From Sphingobacterium humi (lineage in GTDB: Bacteria > Bacteroidota > Bacteroidia > Sphingobacteriales > Sphingobacteriaceae), in the NCBI RefSeq assembly GCF_009768885.1, contig NZ_WSQA01000015.1, positions 62,001-126,000 on the forward strand: a DNA stretch of 64,000 bases, written 5' to 3'. A program made the translations under genes and the position numbers. Shown here one piece after another: positions 33,457 through 42,709 of the stretch (position 1 is the first letter of the stretch; every line of letters starts with the position of its first letter). Below the pieces are notes generated by a model. It did not search any database and was not told the DNA's origin. It worked only from the letters and a program-made list of their open reading frames with translations.

Positions 33457-34941
33457 CTAACTCATTTTTCTGCTTCTTGATTTTGCCGGAGCTTTAGGTT
33501 TTTCTTGCTGTGCCTGCTGCTTTTCATTTTTAGGTCTTTGCTGGCCTTTTTGCAATGGCTCAGGACTGTTTTTGGTCGCTTCGTTGGTCTTACCCTCTGA
33601 ATTGACCGCAGTCTGTGTTTTGTGCGCTTCGGTAGGCTGTATCTTATCTTTCAGCTTGTTTGGGTTAGTGAATGAAAATTGCTCCTTTCCGGTTTCCTTA
33701 TTAAAGGTGATGTAGCCCTGATATTTTTCACCTTTCTTATCAATCAAGCCATCCATATAAACCGTTAAGCCTGCATTATACTTTTCATATTGCTGGCCGG
33801 TCAGTTCTTTGCCCCTGAATGTGCGTGGTGCTTCATACGGTGGCTGTGCCTGCTGCTGGCCCGTCTGCTGGCTTTGGGTTTGTCTGTTCGCATTGCTCCG
33901 GTCAAACAGGAACTCAACATACCTTTTATCCGCATTGAACTGTACGTGGGCGCTGAACGGTTCGCCTTTTTTGGAGATCATGCCCTCTAAATGGAGCGGC
34001 TTGCCATCCAGCAAAGTTTGCTTTTGTACTGCATTGAGTTTTACGCCTTTTATCTCTTCGGGTATTTTGATAAAATCTGTACGCAGGGCGATCAGCTCGT
34101 TGGTCAGTTTGTCCACGCTGATAATGGACGGTATTTTTTCGCCTGTTTTGGGGTTGGTCAAATCTACCACACGCCCCATGTTCCCGGTTTTGAGCAAATT
34201 ATCTTTATCCTCTTTGGTAAATTCATGACCAAAGAAAGGTGTGTTAAGGTTCGGCTCTTTACGGATGCCATGAATAGCGACTACTGCATTCCCATTTTCA
34301 CCAGATTGCAGGGAAAGCCTTGCATCCATGCGGGTAACGGCTGTGCCGAGGTTGAGGCTGATGGGCATCAGTATATTGGTTTTAAACCCTCTTAACAGGG
34401 TGTCCATTACGCCTGCTTTTTCGAGCCTTTCCTTGCTCAATCCCAGATTGTTCATGGTTTCCCAGTCAATCTGCTCCGGTTTGAAACGGTACTCGTTTGT
34501 TTCCGATGTCGCCTGTGTAGTATCAGGCGCTGTCTGTTTTGCTTCCATATTTTTTTTATTTTGCTGTTCCTTTGGCTCTTTTACCTCATGCTTTGCCATA
34601 ATCGCTTTGCCCTCTTTGGTAGGTGCATCTACCTGTTTCTGCATTTCTTTGGCGGTATCAATAGCCTCCGATGCTGGTACTTTGAAGAAGGAGAAGCGGG
34701 CAGGATCTTTGAGCTGCCTGAAGAAATTGGCAAAGAAGTTGGAAAAAAGGTCTCCGCTCTTGTCCACCCGCATGAAATCACTCAGGTTTTTCTTTGTGGG
34801 CGCGACGGTGGTCAGGTTGCCGTCCTTGTCCACGCCCGTGACGGCCTGGATCTTCTTTTTCTCTTTATTCATGACCAGCAGCACATCCGAAAGCTGTTCG
34901 GGGTACTGTTGCTGTGGTTGTTGTGTTGTCTGTTCACTCAT
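33457..34941 (-). CDS. DUF3945/DUF4099 family protein of conjugative transposons
   Basis: A 494-aa protein with three parts: an N-terminal domain (about 15-110; LSDVLLVMNKEKKKIQAVTG), a middle domain with GLSKERLEKAGVMDTLLRG and MISKKGEPFSAHVQFNADKR (about 175-345), and a second, similar repeat GLIDKKGEKYQGYITFNKET (about 405-425), followed by a Gln/Lys-rich basic tail (KAPAKSRSRK). The repeated G-I/L-x-x-K-G-x-x-F/Y pattern is typical of DUF3945. It always travels with topB and the HTH pair in these elements. Function unknown; nucleic-acid binding is plausible from the basic tail. Confidence 0.85.
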   Translation of the reverse strand: MSEQTTQQPQQQYPEQLSDVLLVMNKEKKKIQAVTGVDKDGNLTTVAPTKKNLSDFMRVDKSGDLFSNFFANFFRQLKDPARFSFFKVPASEAIDTAKEMQKQVDAPTKEGKAIMAKHEVKEPKEQQNKKNMEAKQTAPDTTQATSETNEYRFKPEQIDWETMNNLGLSKERLEKAGVMDTLLRGFKTNILMPISLNLGTAVTRMDARLSLQSGENGNAVVAIHGIRKEPNLNTPFFGHEFTKEDKDNLLKTGNMGRVVDLTNPKTGEKIPSIISVDKLTNELIALRTDFIKIPEEIKGVKLNAVQKQTLLDGKPLHLEGMISKKGEPFSAHVQFNADKRYVEFLFDRSNANRQTQSQQTGQQQAQPPYEAPRTFRGKELTGQQYEKYNAGLTVYMDGLIDKKGEKYQGYITFNKETGKEQFSFTNPNKLKDKIQPTEAHKTQTAVNSEGKTNEATKNSPEPLQKGQQRPKNEKQQAQQEKPKAPAKSRSRKMS

Positions 34942-35033
34942 GATTCTGCTGTTTTTGAATTAAATTATTGTTGTCCGAAAGTAACTGCTGCGGGTACGCT
35001 CCGGCGGCAGCCGTCTTTGAAAGGCGCTGCTTG

Positions 35034-35342
35034 TCATGGGTTGTCCTTAGTGCGTTGCAGAGGTGCATTGAAGCAGTTTCGAATAAACTGGTGTACATCC
35101 GACAGCCTGTAATACAGCTTGCCGCTGATGGTATAGTAGGGCAGCCTGCCTGATGAGCGGTACCGCTGAAGGGAGCGGTGGCTGATTTTGAGCATTTGCA
35201 GCAAGTCCTGGTTGTCCAGCAGCTCTTCGCCGTCGATGCTGGTTCGCTTCTTTTCCAGATCGCCTATATGGCCTTCGAGCATGTCAAGCCGGTCAATAAT
35301 CCTTTGCATCCATGATACAAATTCCATTTTGTCAATGTTCAT
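35034..35342 (-). CDS. Excisionase-like helix-turn-helix protein
   Basis: A 102-aa protein with an N-terminal amphipathic helix or coiled coil (about 8-32) and a MerR/excisionase-type winged HTH at about 40-85: LLDNQDLLQMLKISHRSLQR then YRSSGRLPYYTISGKLYY. Small HTH proteins at this place, next to DUF3945/topB, are typical of Bacteroidetes conjugative transposons, where they control excision or the following genes. It could equally be a transcriptional regulator. It is 92 nt upstream of DUF3945. Confidence 0.85.
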   Translation of the reverse strand: MNIDKMEFVSWMQRIIDRLDMLEGHIGDLEKKRTSIDGEELLDNQDLLQMLKISHRSLQRYRSSGRLPYYTISGKLYYRLSDVHQFIRNCFNAPLQRTKDNP

Positions 35343-35382
35343 ATCGTTAGATTTTATGGGGTTATGGCACTATTGCCTGCAT

Positions 35383-35517
35383 TTACCTGTCCCTGTCCAA
35401 CCTGCGGCCTCTGGCTATATAGCTCCGGTCTTTCTGTTTCAGGATGTGTTCGCTGATTGCCCTGATCCGCTCATTGAGCCGGTTCCAGGCTTCTTCTTCG
35501 ATGGTGATTAGTTTCAT
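35383..35517 (-). CDS. Short protein resembling the N-terminus of a conjugative-transposon HTH protein
   Basis: A 44-codon frame starting MKLITIEEEAWNRLNERI and ending in the very basic RGRRLDRDR. The first 28 residues look like the N-terminal helix of the HTH proteins that usually precede the excisionase-like gene in these elements. The HTH itself is missing, so this may be a truncated remnant or a genuinely short variant. It lies 40 nt upstream of the HTH gene on the same strand. No clear ribosome-binding site. Confidence 0.45.
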   Translation of the reverse strand: MKLITIEEEAWNRLNERIRAISEHILKQKDRSYIARGRRLDRDR

Positions 35518-35591
35518 ACGACTGTTGTTTTAGTTATCCGGCGTTTTCATGGTGGTTGTCCGGCTGATGCAAGTATAGCCTAACCGCAAGG

Positions 35592-35623
35592 GGTTTGTGG
35601 CTCCTGATAGGTGGTTTGTGGCT
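35592..35623. repeat. Direct repeat of GGTTTGTGGCT with 21-bp period
   Basis: Two exact copies of GGTTTGTGGCT lie at 35592-35602 and 35613-35623, upstream of the small HTH genes. The 21-bp period (two helical turns) would place both on one face of the DNA. The remainder of the gap 35518-35800 shows no gene. Confidence 0.4.
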
Positions 35624-35800
35624 GAATGCCGTATATTGGAAGGTGAATGCCCTTAAACCGGAGGTGAAATTTAAGGGGTAAATACACCTTTTACAGCTAC
35701 GGGCCGTACTACATGGCACGGCGACAAATCAGAAATTAGAACAGGAAAAGTATTTATTGAAACCGTTTGTCTCTGAAAGGCAGCATTTGGCCGGAAAAGG

Positions 35801-36667
35801 CTATCTGTCCATCCATTTTTTGAATGGCGTTACACGTTCTTCGCTGACCGTTAGCAGACGTTGGAGATGGTCAGGCATGTCTTTGGCTTTGCCCTCGTGG
35901 AGGGGCGGCTGCAAGGTGATTTCCAGGCTCTGGCCTTTGCCGGGACGAAAGGCGGCTACGGCATGGAAGCTGACGATCATCTGCCGGTTGATGCGGAAGA
36001 ATAAGCGGCTGTCCAGTAATGCCTCCATGTCTTTGAGCGTTTCTGGTACTGCATAGGCATCCTGAATGGCGGGCATACCGAAGGTGCGCAGGAAGGTACT
36101 GCCCTCTATGATACAGATATAGCAGATTTCCTCTACCCGGATAGGTATGCTTCGGGCTGTAGTATGGACAATGAACACGGATTTGTCGGCAGCAGCCGTT
36201 TCGGTCTTGTCCTGTTCCTGGTGCTTGCGCTGAAACAGGTAGTAGCAGAAGTAATACACATTGAACAGCAGTATCAGCAATACAATGACCGGAAAGTCAA
36301 TGCGCAGATAGAGGGAGTTCAGGATGTTGAACCCGAATGCCGCAAAATAAAGGGCTGCCAGTAAAAAGGCGGTAAAGGAAGGGATGACCCAGCCGAACAG
36401 GGCTTGCAATAGTACACGCAGTAACGGCTGTGCCAGCCAGTCATACCGCTTGTCGAGCCATAGGGTGGCACAGCGCACGACCGACATGACACCGAAGGCG
36501 ATCAGCGTTCCGCAGGCCAGCGCTACCCAGTAGTTGAAAGACAGCAGTATCTCCCCTAAAGGCTGTTCATCGCCAAATACGGACATGAAATGGGCTGCCG
36601 TAAGGGCACCAATCACCCTGAACTGGGTGTCGCGGTATGTAGTCACAGGGTTCACAGCCGGCAGCAT
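35801..36667 (-). CDS. Membrane-bound LytTR transcription regulator (module 1)
   Basis: A 288-aa protein with about four membrane helices in the first 150 residues (for example WVALACGTLIAFGVMSVV and FPVIVLLILLFNVYYFCYYLF) and a C-terminal LytTR DNA-binding domain (about 180-288), with IRVEEICYICIIEGSTFLRT, LDSRLFFRINRQMIVSF and a final FKKWMDR. There is no receiver domain. It is transcribed divergently from a 126-aa unknown gene. It is a paralogue of the protein at 46749-47693, with the same layout and neighbour. Its likely job is to control the adjacent island in response to a membrane signal. Confidence 0.82.
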   Translation of the reverse strand: MLPAVNPVTTYRDTQFRVIGALTAAHFMSVFGDEQPLGEILLSFNYWVALACGTLIAFGVMSVVRCATLWLDKRYDWLAQPLLRVLLQALFGWVIPSFTAFLLAALYFAAFGFNILNSLYLRIDFPVIVLLILLFNVYYFCYYLFQRKHQEQDKTETAAADKSVFIVHTTARSIPIRVEEICYICIIEGSTFLRTFGMPAIQDAYAVPETLKDMEALLDSRLFFRINRQMIVSFHAVAAFRPGKGQSLEITLQPPLHEGKAKDMPDHLQRLLTVSEERVTPFKKWMDR

Positions 36668-36694
36668 AATAGCTTAAACTCCCTGAAAAATAAA

Positions 36695-36724
36695 AAATTA
36701 TTCTAATATATTTTAAATTATTCT
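36695..36724. promoter_or_regulatory. AAATTATTCT direct repeat between divergent genes
   Basis: Two exact AAATTATTCT copies (36695-36704 and 36715-36724) with a 20-bp period lie in the 91-bp region between the LytTR gene and the 126-aa gene. LytTR proteins bind paired direct repeats about two turns apart, so this may be its operator. Confidence 0.45.
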
Positions 36725-36758
36725 TTATTTTAGCTTTTACTAATCAACCCTTTGTGTT

Positions 36759-37139
36759 ATGTCTGGAACAAAACCACCACTAAGCCCCGGAGGGATCGAT
36801 ACGAAGCTCACAGAGCTTTACGCCCTCTCCGATATAGAACTGGAAGCCGAAGCCGTGCAGATCAGGGATGATTTCAGCGATTGGCTAGATGATAATTTCA
36901 CGCTGACCCTGACACAGCAGAACTATATATCCGGCATGTCTGCCAGGTATGCCGCATTTCTGGCGGATTGCGCCTATATCACGGTCAAAAACAGGCTGCC
37001 CGTAGACTATACGCCCCCTGCCAATCCCGGTATCAGCAAGCGGCTGGACATCAGGGTCAAAGCCAACGGCTTGTATGACCCAACAGATCCCTCTACCCCT
37101 ATATCGGGATCACTGGACATAGAAGCCGATAATATATAA
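36759..37139 (+). CDS. Unknown 126-aa protein divergent from LytTR regulator (module 1)
   Basis: Acidic, without signal peptide or membrane helix. It shares with the 126-aa protein at 47799-48179 the pattern LTxLYAxxDxxLxxEAxxxxxDFxxxxxDxFxLTxxQxxYxxxM in residues about 17-65, then RLPxxxxxP and a variable C-terminus that differs almost completely. The conserved part looks like a small helical bundle. It ends 7 nt before the ECF sigma gene, so it may be cotranscribed with it. I do not recognise a characterised family. Confidence 0.7.
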   Translation: MSGTKPPLSPGGIDTKLTELYALSDIELEAEAVQIRDDFSDWLDDNFTLTLTQQNYISGMSARYAAFLADCAYITVKNRLPVDYTPPANPGISKRLDIRVKANGLYDPTDPSTPISGSLDIEADNI

Positions 37140-37146
37140 TACAGCC

Positions 37147-37752
37147 ATGAGCAGGAATGTCCCCATACCGTCTGATGAAAAGGAACTGCTGCTAAAGCTG
37201 CGGGAGGGGGATGAACGTGCCTTTGAGCAGGTGTATAACCTATACAGTTCACCGGTATTCGGCAGTATATTGAAGCTGCTCAAGGACAGAGACACTTCGG
37301 AAGATATTTTACAGGACGTATTTATCAAAGTATGGCAAAGCCGTATGGAGATCGACCCGGACAGATCTTTTAAATCATACCTGTTCGTAATAGCAAAGAA
37401 TAAGGTATATAATTATATGCGCAGGGCTACACTGGAAGTCCAGGTATCGGCTTATCTGGCTGCCCGGTCTGCCGAAGGTTACAACCCTGTCGAAGCTGAC
37501 ATGCAATATGCCGAAAGCAGCGAAGCTATCCGGAAAGCCATAGATGCCTTACCGCCCAAAAGAAAAGAAGTCTTTATCTTCTGCAAGATCGAAGGACACA
37601 GCTATCAGGAGGCAGCGGAAAAACTGGGATGCAGTGTTGCAGCTATAAATGCGCATATCGTGAAAGCGACCAAATCTATAAAAACACAACTCAAACTGAC
37701 CAACCCGGTTATGGTTGCCGTCATTTGCAGCGCTTTTGACCTGCAAATGTAA
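37147..37752 (+). CDS. ECF-type RNA polymerase sigma factor
   Basis: A 201-aa protein with region 2 (FEQVYNLYSSPVFGSILKLL, then DTSEDILQDVFIKVWQ, about 28-65) and region 4 (ALPPKRKEVFIFCKIEGHSY then QEAAEKLGCS, about 133-165). It belongs to the FecI-like group that Bacteroidota pair with FecR. It is followed by fecR after 69 nt and by susC/susD, giving the usual cell-surface signalling order. It would drive transcription of the susC-susD-tlpA operon when released by FecR. Confidence 0.9.
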   Translation: MSRNVPIPSDEKELLLKLREGDERAFEQVYNLYSSPVFGSILKLLKDRDTSEDILQDVFIKVWQSRMEIDPDRSFKSYLFVIAKNKVYNYMRRATLEVQVSAYLAARSAEGYNPVEADMQYAESSEAIRKAIDALPPKRKEVFIFCKIEGHSYQEAAEKLGCSVAAINAHIVKATKSIKTQLKLTNPVMVAVICSAFDLQM

Positions 37753-37821
37753 TTTCTGAAAAATAATTCCATACGGAGGTAATGACAGTAGCCCGTAAAG
37801 TGTACTACTATAAAAGCCTCG

Positions 37822-38979
37822 ATGAAAAAGGAACAACTTATATCGCTTCTGGAAAAATACCGTGACAACCAATGTTCGGAGGATGAGGTTGTTAACCTGA
37901 TCAGGCACATCCAAAGCGGACAGGACAAAGACCTGATAGAAAGCTATATTGGAGAAGTATTTCAAGACCGTTCGGACAGTGATACAGTGGCAGACAAAGT
38001 GTCGCTTGACCGCGTGTTTGGGCGTATCCGGCTCCTTAAAGACCAGCAACCAGTCAGAATACGGCGTTCATCAGTTTATTTACGCATCGCATCTGTTGCA
38101 GCGGCTATTCTTGTATTTCTATCAGCAGGTATCTATTGGTATAGTACTACAAAGGACAAACCACAGGTTACATTGACCTCTGTGTATGGCGACGATGTAT
38201 TACCCGGCTCTAACCGTGCCACCCTGACTCTGGCCGATGGGCGTACTATTGCTTTGAGCGAAGACAGGGAGGGTATTATTACAGGCGATAAACTCACCTA
38301 TGATGATGGTACGCTGCTGGATGATACAGGTGTGGACAATGTGGAATATGCCGCACTTACCACACCTAATGGCGGGCAATACCGTGTGACTTTACCTGAT
38401 GGCTCTAAAGTCTGGCTCAATGCCGCATCCAGACTGGATTATCCAATGAGCTTCAAGGGGGACGAACGCAGAGTGCAGTTGAGCGGCGAAGCCTACTTTG
38501 AAGTTGCGCACAATGCAGAGCAGCCTTTTATCGTGGAAAGCAACGACCAGCTGGTACAGGTATTGGGTACATCGTTCAACGTCAATGCATACCATGACGA
38601 ACCAGCTACAGCCACCACCTTGGTCAGTGGAAGCATACGTATCAATACAGAACGCAACAATAGCCCGGTCGTCATGAAACCCGGACAACAGGCTTTGACT
38701 ACCAATAAAACTATCAATGTACGACAGGTAGATATACAGGATTATATCGCATGGCGCAACGGACAGATTTCACTGAACGATGCGGATCTGATAACCGTAA
38801 TCAGGCAGATAGAACGCTGGTACGACATCGAATTTGATACGGCGGGTATGCCAAAGGGTGAGCCTGTATTTGGCGTATTGAAACGCAATGCCAGACTATC
38901 CGAGATACTCGAAGCATTGGAACTTAATTATGGTATGAAGCTAAGAAAGGAGGGAAGGAAAATTAAGATAAGAAATTAG
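37822..38979 (+). CDS. FecR-type anti-sigma regulator
   Basis: A 385-aa protein with a cytoplasmic N-terminus (about 1-80) that would bind the sigma factor, one membrane helix (about 89-109, YLRIASVAAAILVFLSAGIYW), and the periplasmic FecR domain with the segments VTLPDGSKVWLNAASRLDYP and VQLSGEAYFEVAHNAEQPFIV (about 190-240). The C-terminal DUF4974-like part is YDIEFDTAGMPKGEPVFGVL. It would receive the signal from the STN domain of the downstream SusC. Confidence 0.92.
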   Translation: MKKEQLISLLEKYRDNQCSEDEVVNLIRHIQSGQDKDLIESYIGEVFQDRSDSDTVADKVSLDRVFGRIRLLKDQQPVRIRRSSVYLRIASVAAAILVFLSAGIYWYSTTKDKPQVTLTSVYGDDVLPGSNRATLTLADGRTIALSEDREGIITGDKLTYDDGTLLDDTGVDNVEYAALTTPNGGQYRVTLPDGSKVWLNAASRLDYPMSFKGDERRVQLSGEAYFEVAHNAEQPFIVESNDQLVQVLGTSFNVNAYHDEPATATTLVSGSIRINTERNNSPVVMKPGQQALTTNKTINVRQVDIQDYIAWRNGQISLNDADLITVIRQIERWYDIEFDTAGMPKGEPVFGVLKRNARLSEILEALELNYGMKLRKEGRKIKIRN

Positions 38980-39000
38980 AATTTTTGTTTCAGGTGTTTA

Positions 39001-39056
39001 GTCCGGCAATTTAAAGAAGCCGTCCCAACTAGCTCTTGGGACGGCCGTTGCCCGAC
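39001..39056. repeat. Stem-loop between fecR and susC
   Basis: GCCGTCCCAA (39019-39028) and its complement TTGGGACGGC (39036-39045) form a 10-bp GC-rich stem with a 7-nt loop. Outer, imperfect arms GTCCGGCAA (39001-39009) and TTGCCCGAC (39048-39056) extend it. No T-tract follows. It may be an attenuator or stability element separating the sigma/anti-sigma unit from the outer-membrane genes. Confidence 0.55.
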
Positions 39057-39112
39057 ATAAGTACCATTACGGACTAGGTAACAGAATTTATTAAACCAAG
39101 CAATCAAATATA

Positions 39113-42100
39113 ATGAATTATATTATTCATGCCAACGTGCGTGCAGTAAAATCTGCACATCTGAAGCGCACCGACGGCAAACCACCTGCAACTTATTTGC
39201 TGGCTATGAAACTGACGCTCATACTTACTTTTATTTTCACTATCCAGGCTGCGGCAGGTGTATTAGCGCAAAAGATTGACATCAGCGCAAAAAACGAAGC
39301 CTTCAAAACGGTGCTGGTGGAACTGGAAAGAAAATCAGATTACTCTTTTATTATCAGGGAGCAGTTTGTCAAAACAGCCAGGCCGGTCACTCTGGATATC
39401 AAAGGCAAAGAAATACCGGAGATACTGCCATCCCTGTTTAGCAATCAGCCCTTTACTTATGAGGTGAAGGGAAAGATTATAGTCATCGTGCCTAAAAATG
39501 CACAGCGTCAGACAGGAAGCATAAGTATAGAAGCCGAAGAAGATCAACAGCAACGTAGTGTTAGTGGTAATGTCATCGATACGCTCGGTAATCCACTCGC
39601 TAATGTAACCGTATCCATAAAAGGGAACAACACACAGCAGACCCAGACTAATACTGCGGGTAGATTTCAGTTGACCAATGTACCGGATAATGCCATTCTG
39701 GTATTCCGTTTATTGGGGTATGCTCAGGTTGAGATACTTGCTGTGCAGAGTCCCATTAATGTGACCCTAGAACATGAGCTAAGCCAAATCTCGACAGTCA
39801 ATGTCGTGCATACAGGTTATCAGGAGATTCCCATCACCCAGGCAACAGGATCATACGTCCATATAGACAATGAATTGCTCAACCGAAGGGTAAGCACCAA
39901 TCTGATAGACAGGCTGGACGGCGTGACCAACGGCTTGATCTTTAACAAAAACAAACCGCTAAATTCCAATGAATCCGATTTTTCCATTCGGGGAAGAAGC
40001 ACCATTAACGCGAACACTTCACCACTCGTCGTAATCGACAATTTTCCGTATGACGGCGATCTGTCCACAATCAACCCAAACGACGTGGAAAGCATCACTG
40101 TCCTGAAGGATGCTGCGGCCACAGCGATATGGGGTGCATTTGCAGGCAATGGTGTCATCGTCATCACTACGAAAAAAGGACAGTACAATCAACCGCTCAA
40201 AGTATCGCTCAACTCTAACGTCAATATAAGTGATAAGGAAGACCTGTACTATTTATCGAGGTTAAGTTCTACGGAATATATGGAGATAGAGCAGTTTCTA
40301 TTTGATAATAATTTTTACAGGGCAAGAGAAACCCTGGCCACAAGACCATTGCTTTCTCCTTATATAGAGTTATTGATAAAAGAGCGTGACGGTATTCTGA
40401 CAGCAGAAGAGGCCGGTCGACAGAAGCAACTGCTCTCTGCCACAGATACCAGAGATGAGCTGAACAAACACTTTTACCGAAACGGAGTGAACCAGCAACA
40501 TGCGCTTAGTTTTAGCGGAGGCAGCCAAAGACAACAGTATTACTTATCATTGGGGCTTGATGACAATAAGGACAACAGGATACGAAACGGATACAACCGC
40601 ATCACTCTAAACTCGGGGAATACATTTCAAATCATTCCCAACCGCCTCGATCTGTCCGCAGGCATCTACTTTCAGCGCAGTCGTACAGACAATAATAACA
40701 AGGGCCTGCTCGGTCTGGTACAGTATCCTTATTTAAAACTTGCAGATGAAGCAGGCCATCCAATGGTTGTCCCGGTTGGTTTACGGCAGGCTTATAAAGA
40801 ATCCCTCAACGATCAGGGCTTACTTGATTGGAACTACAGGCCATTGGAGGAGCTTCAACTCGCAGACAATGCCACTCATCTCACAGACTACAGGATCAGT
40901 ACCGGAATAAAGCTGCATATCACTGAGGGACTCGATGCGACGGCCAACTATCAGTACGGTACAGGCCAATCCGATGTCATGGATCACTATAGTGTGGACA
41001 CCTATTTTGCCAGAGATATGATCAACAGGTTTTATAATCCGGCTTCGGCTATACCATACCCTATACCACAAAGCGGCATATTAGATAAAACGTCAAGGGC
41101 ATACATCTCTCATAATGTCAGGGGGCAGCTAAACTTTAACAGGTTATTTGGTGACAGGCATGCAATAATGGCAATCGCAGGAAGTGAACTGCGAGATGTG
41201 AACAGGGACATCAATATCAACCGTCGCTATGGATACAACAAGGAGACCACACGACTTGCAGTGATGGATTTTGTTTCATTGCATCGGCAGTACCACAATC
41301 CAAGTCAGAATATACGAATAACCAATTCGGATAATTATTATAAAATCATAGACAGGTTTCTGTCTATGTATGCCAATGCTACCTATACCTATGCAGACAG
41401 ATACGCAATCTCCGGGAGTGTCAGAAAAGATGAATCCAACCTGTTTGGTGTAGGTGCGAACAAAAAAGGAGTACCCCTGTGGTCTATCGGCGGTAGCTGG
41501 CATATCAGCAAGGAAAATTTCTATTCGGTAGACTGGATGCCTTATCTGAGATTACGGCTGACCAACGGTTACAGCGGCAATGTAGCCAATAACGTTGCTG
41601 CCGTAACGACCATTTCGACGAGATTGATCGGAACGATTGGTAATCTGCCTTACAGCAACCTGCTAAATCCTCCCAATGAAATGCTCCGATGGGAAAGGAA
41701 TAGACAGGTCAATGCCGGTTTGGATTTTGCCTTGTTCGGTTCGAGGATTTCGGGTAGTATAGACCATTATCGAAAACACAGCTCAGACCTCATCGCAGAA
41801 AGCCCTTTTGCACCCTCAAGCGGGTTCAGTACACTCACACTGAATACGGCTGATATTGATATCAGAGGTTGGGATATTGTCCTCAATTCGGTCAATATTG
41901 ATAAAGCGTTCAAATGGAAGAGCAATATTCTCCTGAGTACTGTAAAGGATAAAGTGACTGAATACAAGCTGAAACCCAATACCGTTGGAGGCTATGCAAC
42001 GGATGGTTTTTTTCAGCCCAATGAGGGATATCCTCTTTTTGGTCTGTATAGCTTTCAGTGGGCAGGTCTAGATCCGGAAAATGGTGACCCGAGAGGATAC

Positions 42101-42685
42101 CTGGATGGTGAGATCAGCAAAGACTATGTGGCTTTCTTTAGTACAAACGACTATGATAATCTGGTATATCAGGGATCCACTAAGCCAGTCACTTTTGGCA
42201 GCCTGATGAACACCTTTGCCTATAAGGGCGTATCCCTCTCTCTTAATGTCAGTGGCAAATTTGGCTATGTATTCAGGAGGAATACGATCCAATACCACAA
42301 CGTCTATAATGCCAACGGAAACTTTCCAAACGGTCATGCCGATTTTGCGTTGAGATGGCAGCAGTCCGGAGATGAAGACCATACTACTGTACCTTCTATG
42401 ATCTATCCACTTTCAAATACAAACAGGGATGTATTCTATAACACTATGGATATTATGACCGAAGATGCCTCACACATCCGCTTGGAGGATATTCAGCTAG
42501 GGTACAGCTTTGACAATAAGCTGTTTAGTAAACTTGCCATCCCCATCCGACGGGTACACCTGTATATGTATGCTAATAACCTTGGCATGATTTGGCGGGC
42601 AAATGACAAGTCGATAGACCCCGACTACATATCAATAGTACCTCCTGCACGAAGTGTGGCAATGGGCATTAGAGTGGATTTGTAA
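39113..42685 (+). CDS. SusC/RagA-type TonB-dependent outer-membrane receptor with STN signalling domain
   Basis: A 1190-aa protein. It has a long N-terminal lead with signal anchor (TYLLAMKLTLILTFIFTIQ, cleavage near VLAQK), an STN domain (about 55-125, KNEAFKTVLVELERKSDYSF to KIIVIVP), a carboxypeptidase-like beta domain (about 148-225, SVSGNVIDTLGNPLANVTVS), a plug with SDFSIRGRSTINANTSPLVV and DVESITVLKDAAATAIWG, and the C-terminal barrel ending AMGIRVDL. The STN domain fits signalling to the FecR/sigma pair upstream. It imports an oligomeric substrate with SusD; the substrate is not visible from sequence. Confidence 0.93.
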   Translation: MNYIIHANVRAVKSAHLKRTDGKPPATYLLAMKLTLILTFIFTIQAAAGVLAQKIDISAKNEAFKTVLVELERKSDYSFIIREQFVKTARPVTLDIKGKEIPEILPSLFSNQPFTYEVKGKIIVIVPKNAQRQTGSISIEAEEDQQQRSVSGNVIDTLGNPLANVTVSIKGNNTQQTQTNTAGRFQLTNVPDNAILVFRLLGYAQVEILAVQSPINVTLEHELSQISTVNVVHTGYQEIPITQATGSYVHIDNELLNRRVSTNLIDRLDGVTNGLIFNKNKPLNSNESDFSIRGRSTINANTSPLVVIDNFPYDGDLSTINPNDVESITVLKDAAATAIWGAFAGNGVIVITTKKGQYNQPLKVSLNSNVNISDKEDLYYLSRLSSTEYMEIEQFLFDNNFYRARETLATRPLLSPYIELLIKERDGILTAEEAGRQKQLLSATDTRDELNKHFYRNGVNQQHALSFSGGSQRQQYYLSLGLDDNKDNRIRNGYNRITLNSGNTFQIIPNRLDLSAGIYFQRSRTDNNNKGLLGLVQYPYLKLADEAGHPMVVPVGLRQAYKESLNDQGLLDWNYRPLEELQLADNATHLTDYRISTGIKLHITEGLDATANYQYGTGQSDVMDHYSVDTYFARDMINRFYNPASAIPYPIPQSGILDKTSRAYISHNVRGQLNFNRLFGDRHAIMAIAGSELRDVNRDININRRYGYNKETTRLAVMDFVSLHRQYHNPSQNIRITNSDNYYKIIDRFLSMYANATYTYADRYAISGSVRKDESNLFGVGANKKGVPLWSIGGSWHISKENFYSVDWMPYLRLRLTNGYSGNVANNVAAVTTISTRLIGTIGNLPYSNLLNPPNEMLRWERNRQVNAGLDFALFGSRISGSIDHYRKHSSDLIAESPFAPSSGFSTLTLNTADIDIRGWDIVLNSVNIDKAFKWKSNILLSTVKDKVTEYKLKPNTVGGYATDGFFQPNEGYPLFGLYSFQWAGLDPENGDPRGYLDGEISKDYVAFFSTNDYDNLVYQGSTKPVTFGSLMNTFAYKGVSLSLNVSGKFGYVFRRNTIQYHNVYNANGNFPNGHADFALRWQQSGDEDHTTVPSMIYPLSNTNRDVFYNTMDIMTEDASHIRLEDIQLGYSFDNKLFSKLAIPIRRVHLYMYANNLGMIWRANDKSIDPDYISIVPPARSVAMGIRVDL

Positions 42686-42709
42686 ACGATTTAAAAAGGA
42701 ACTATTACG

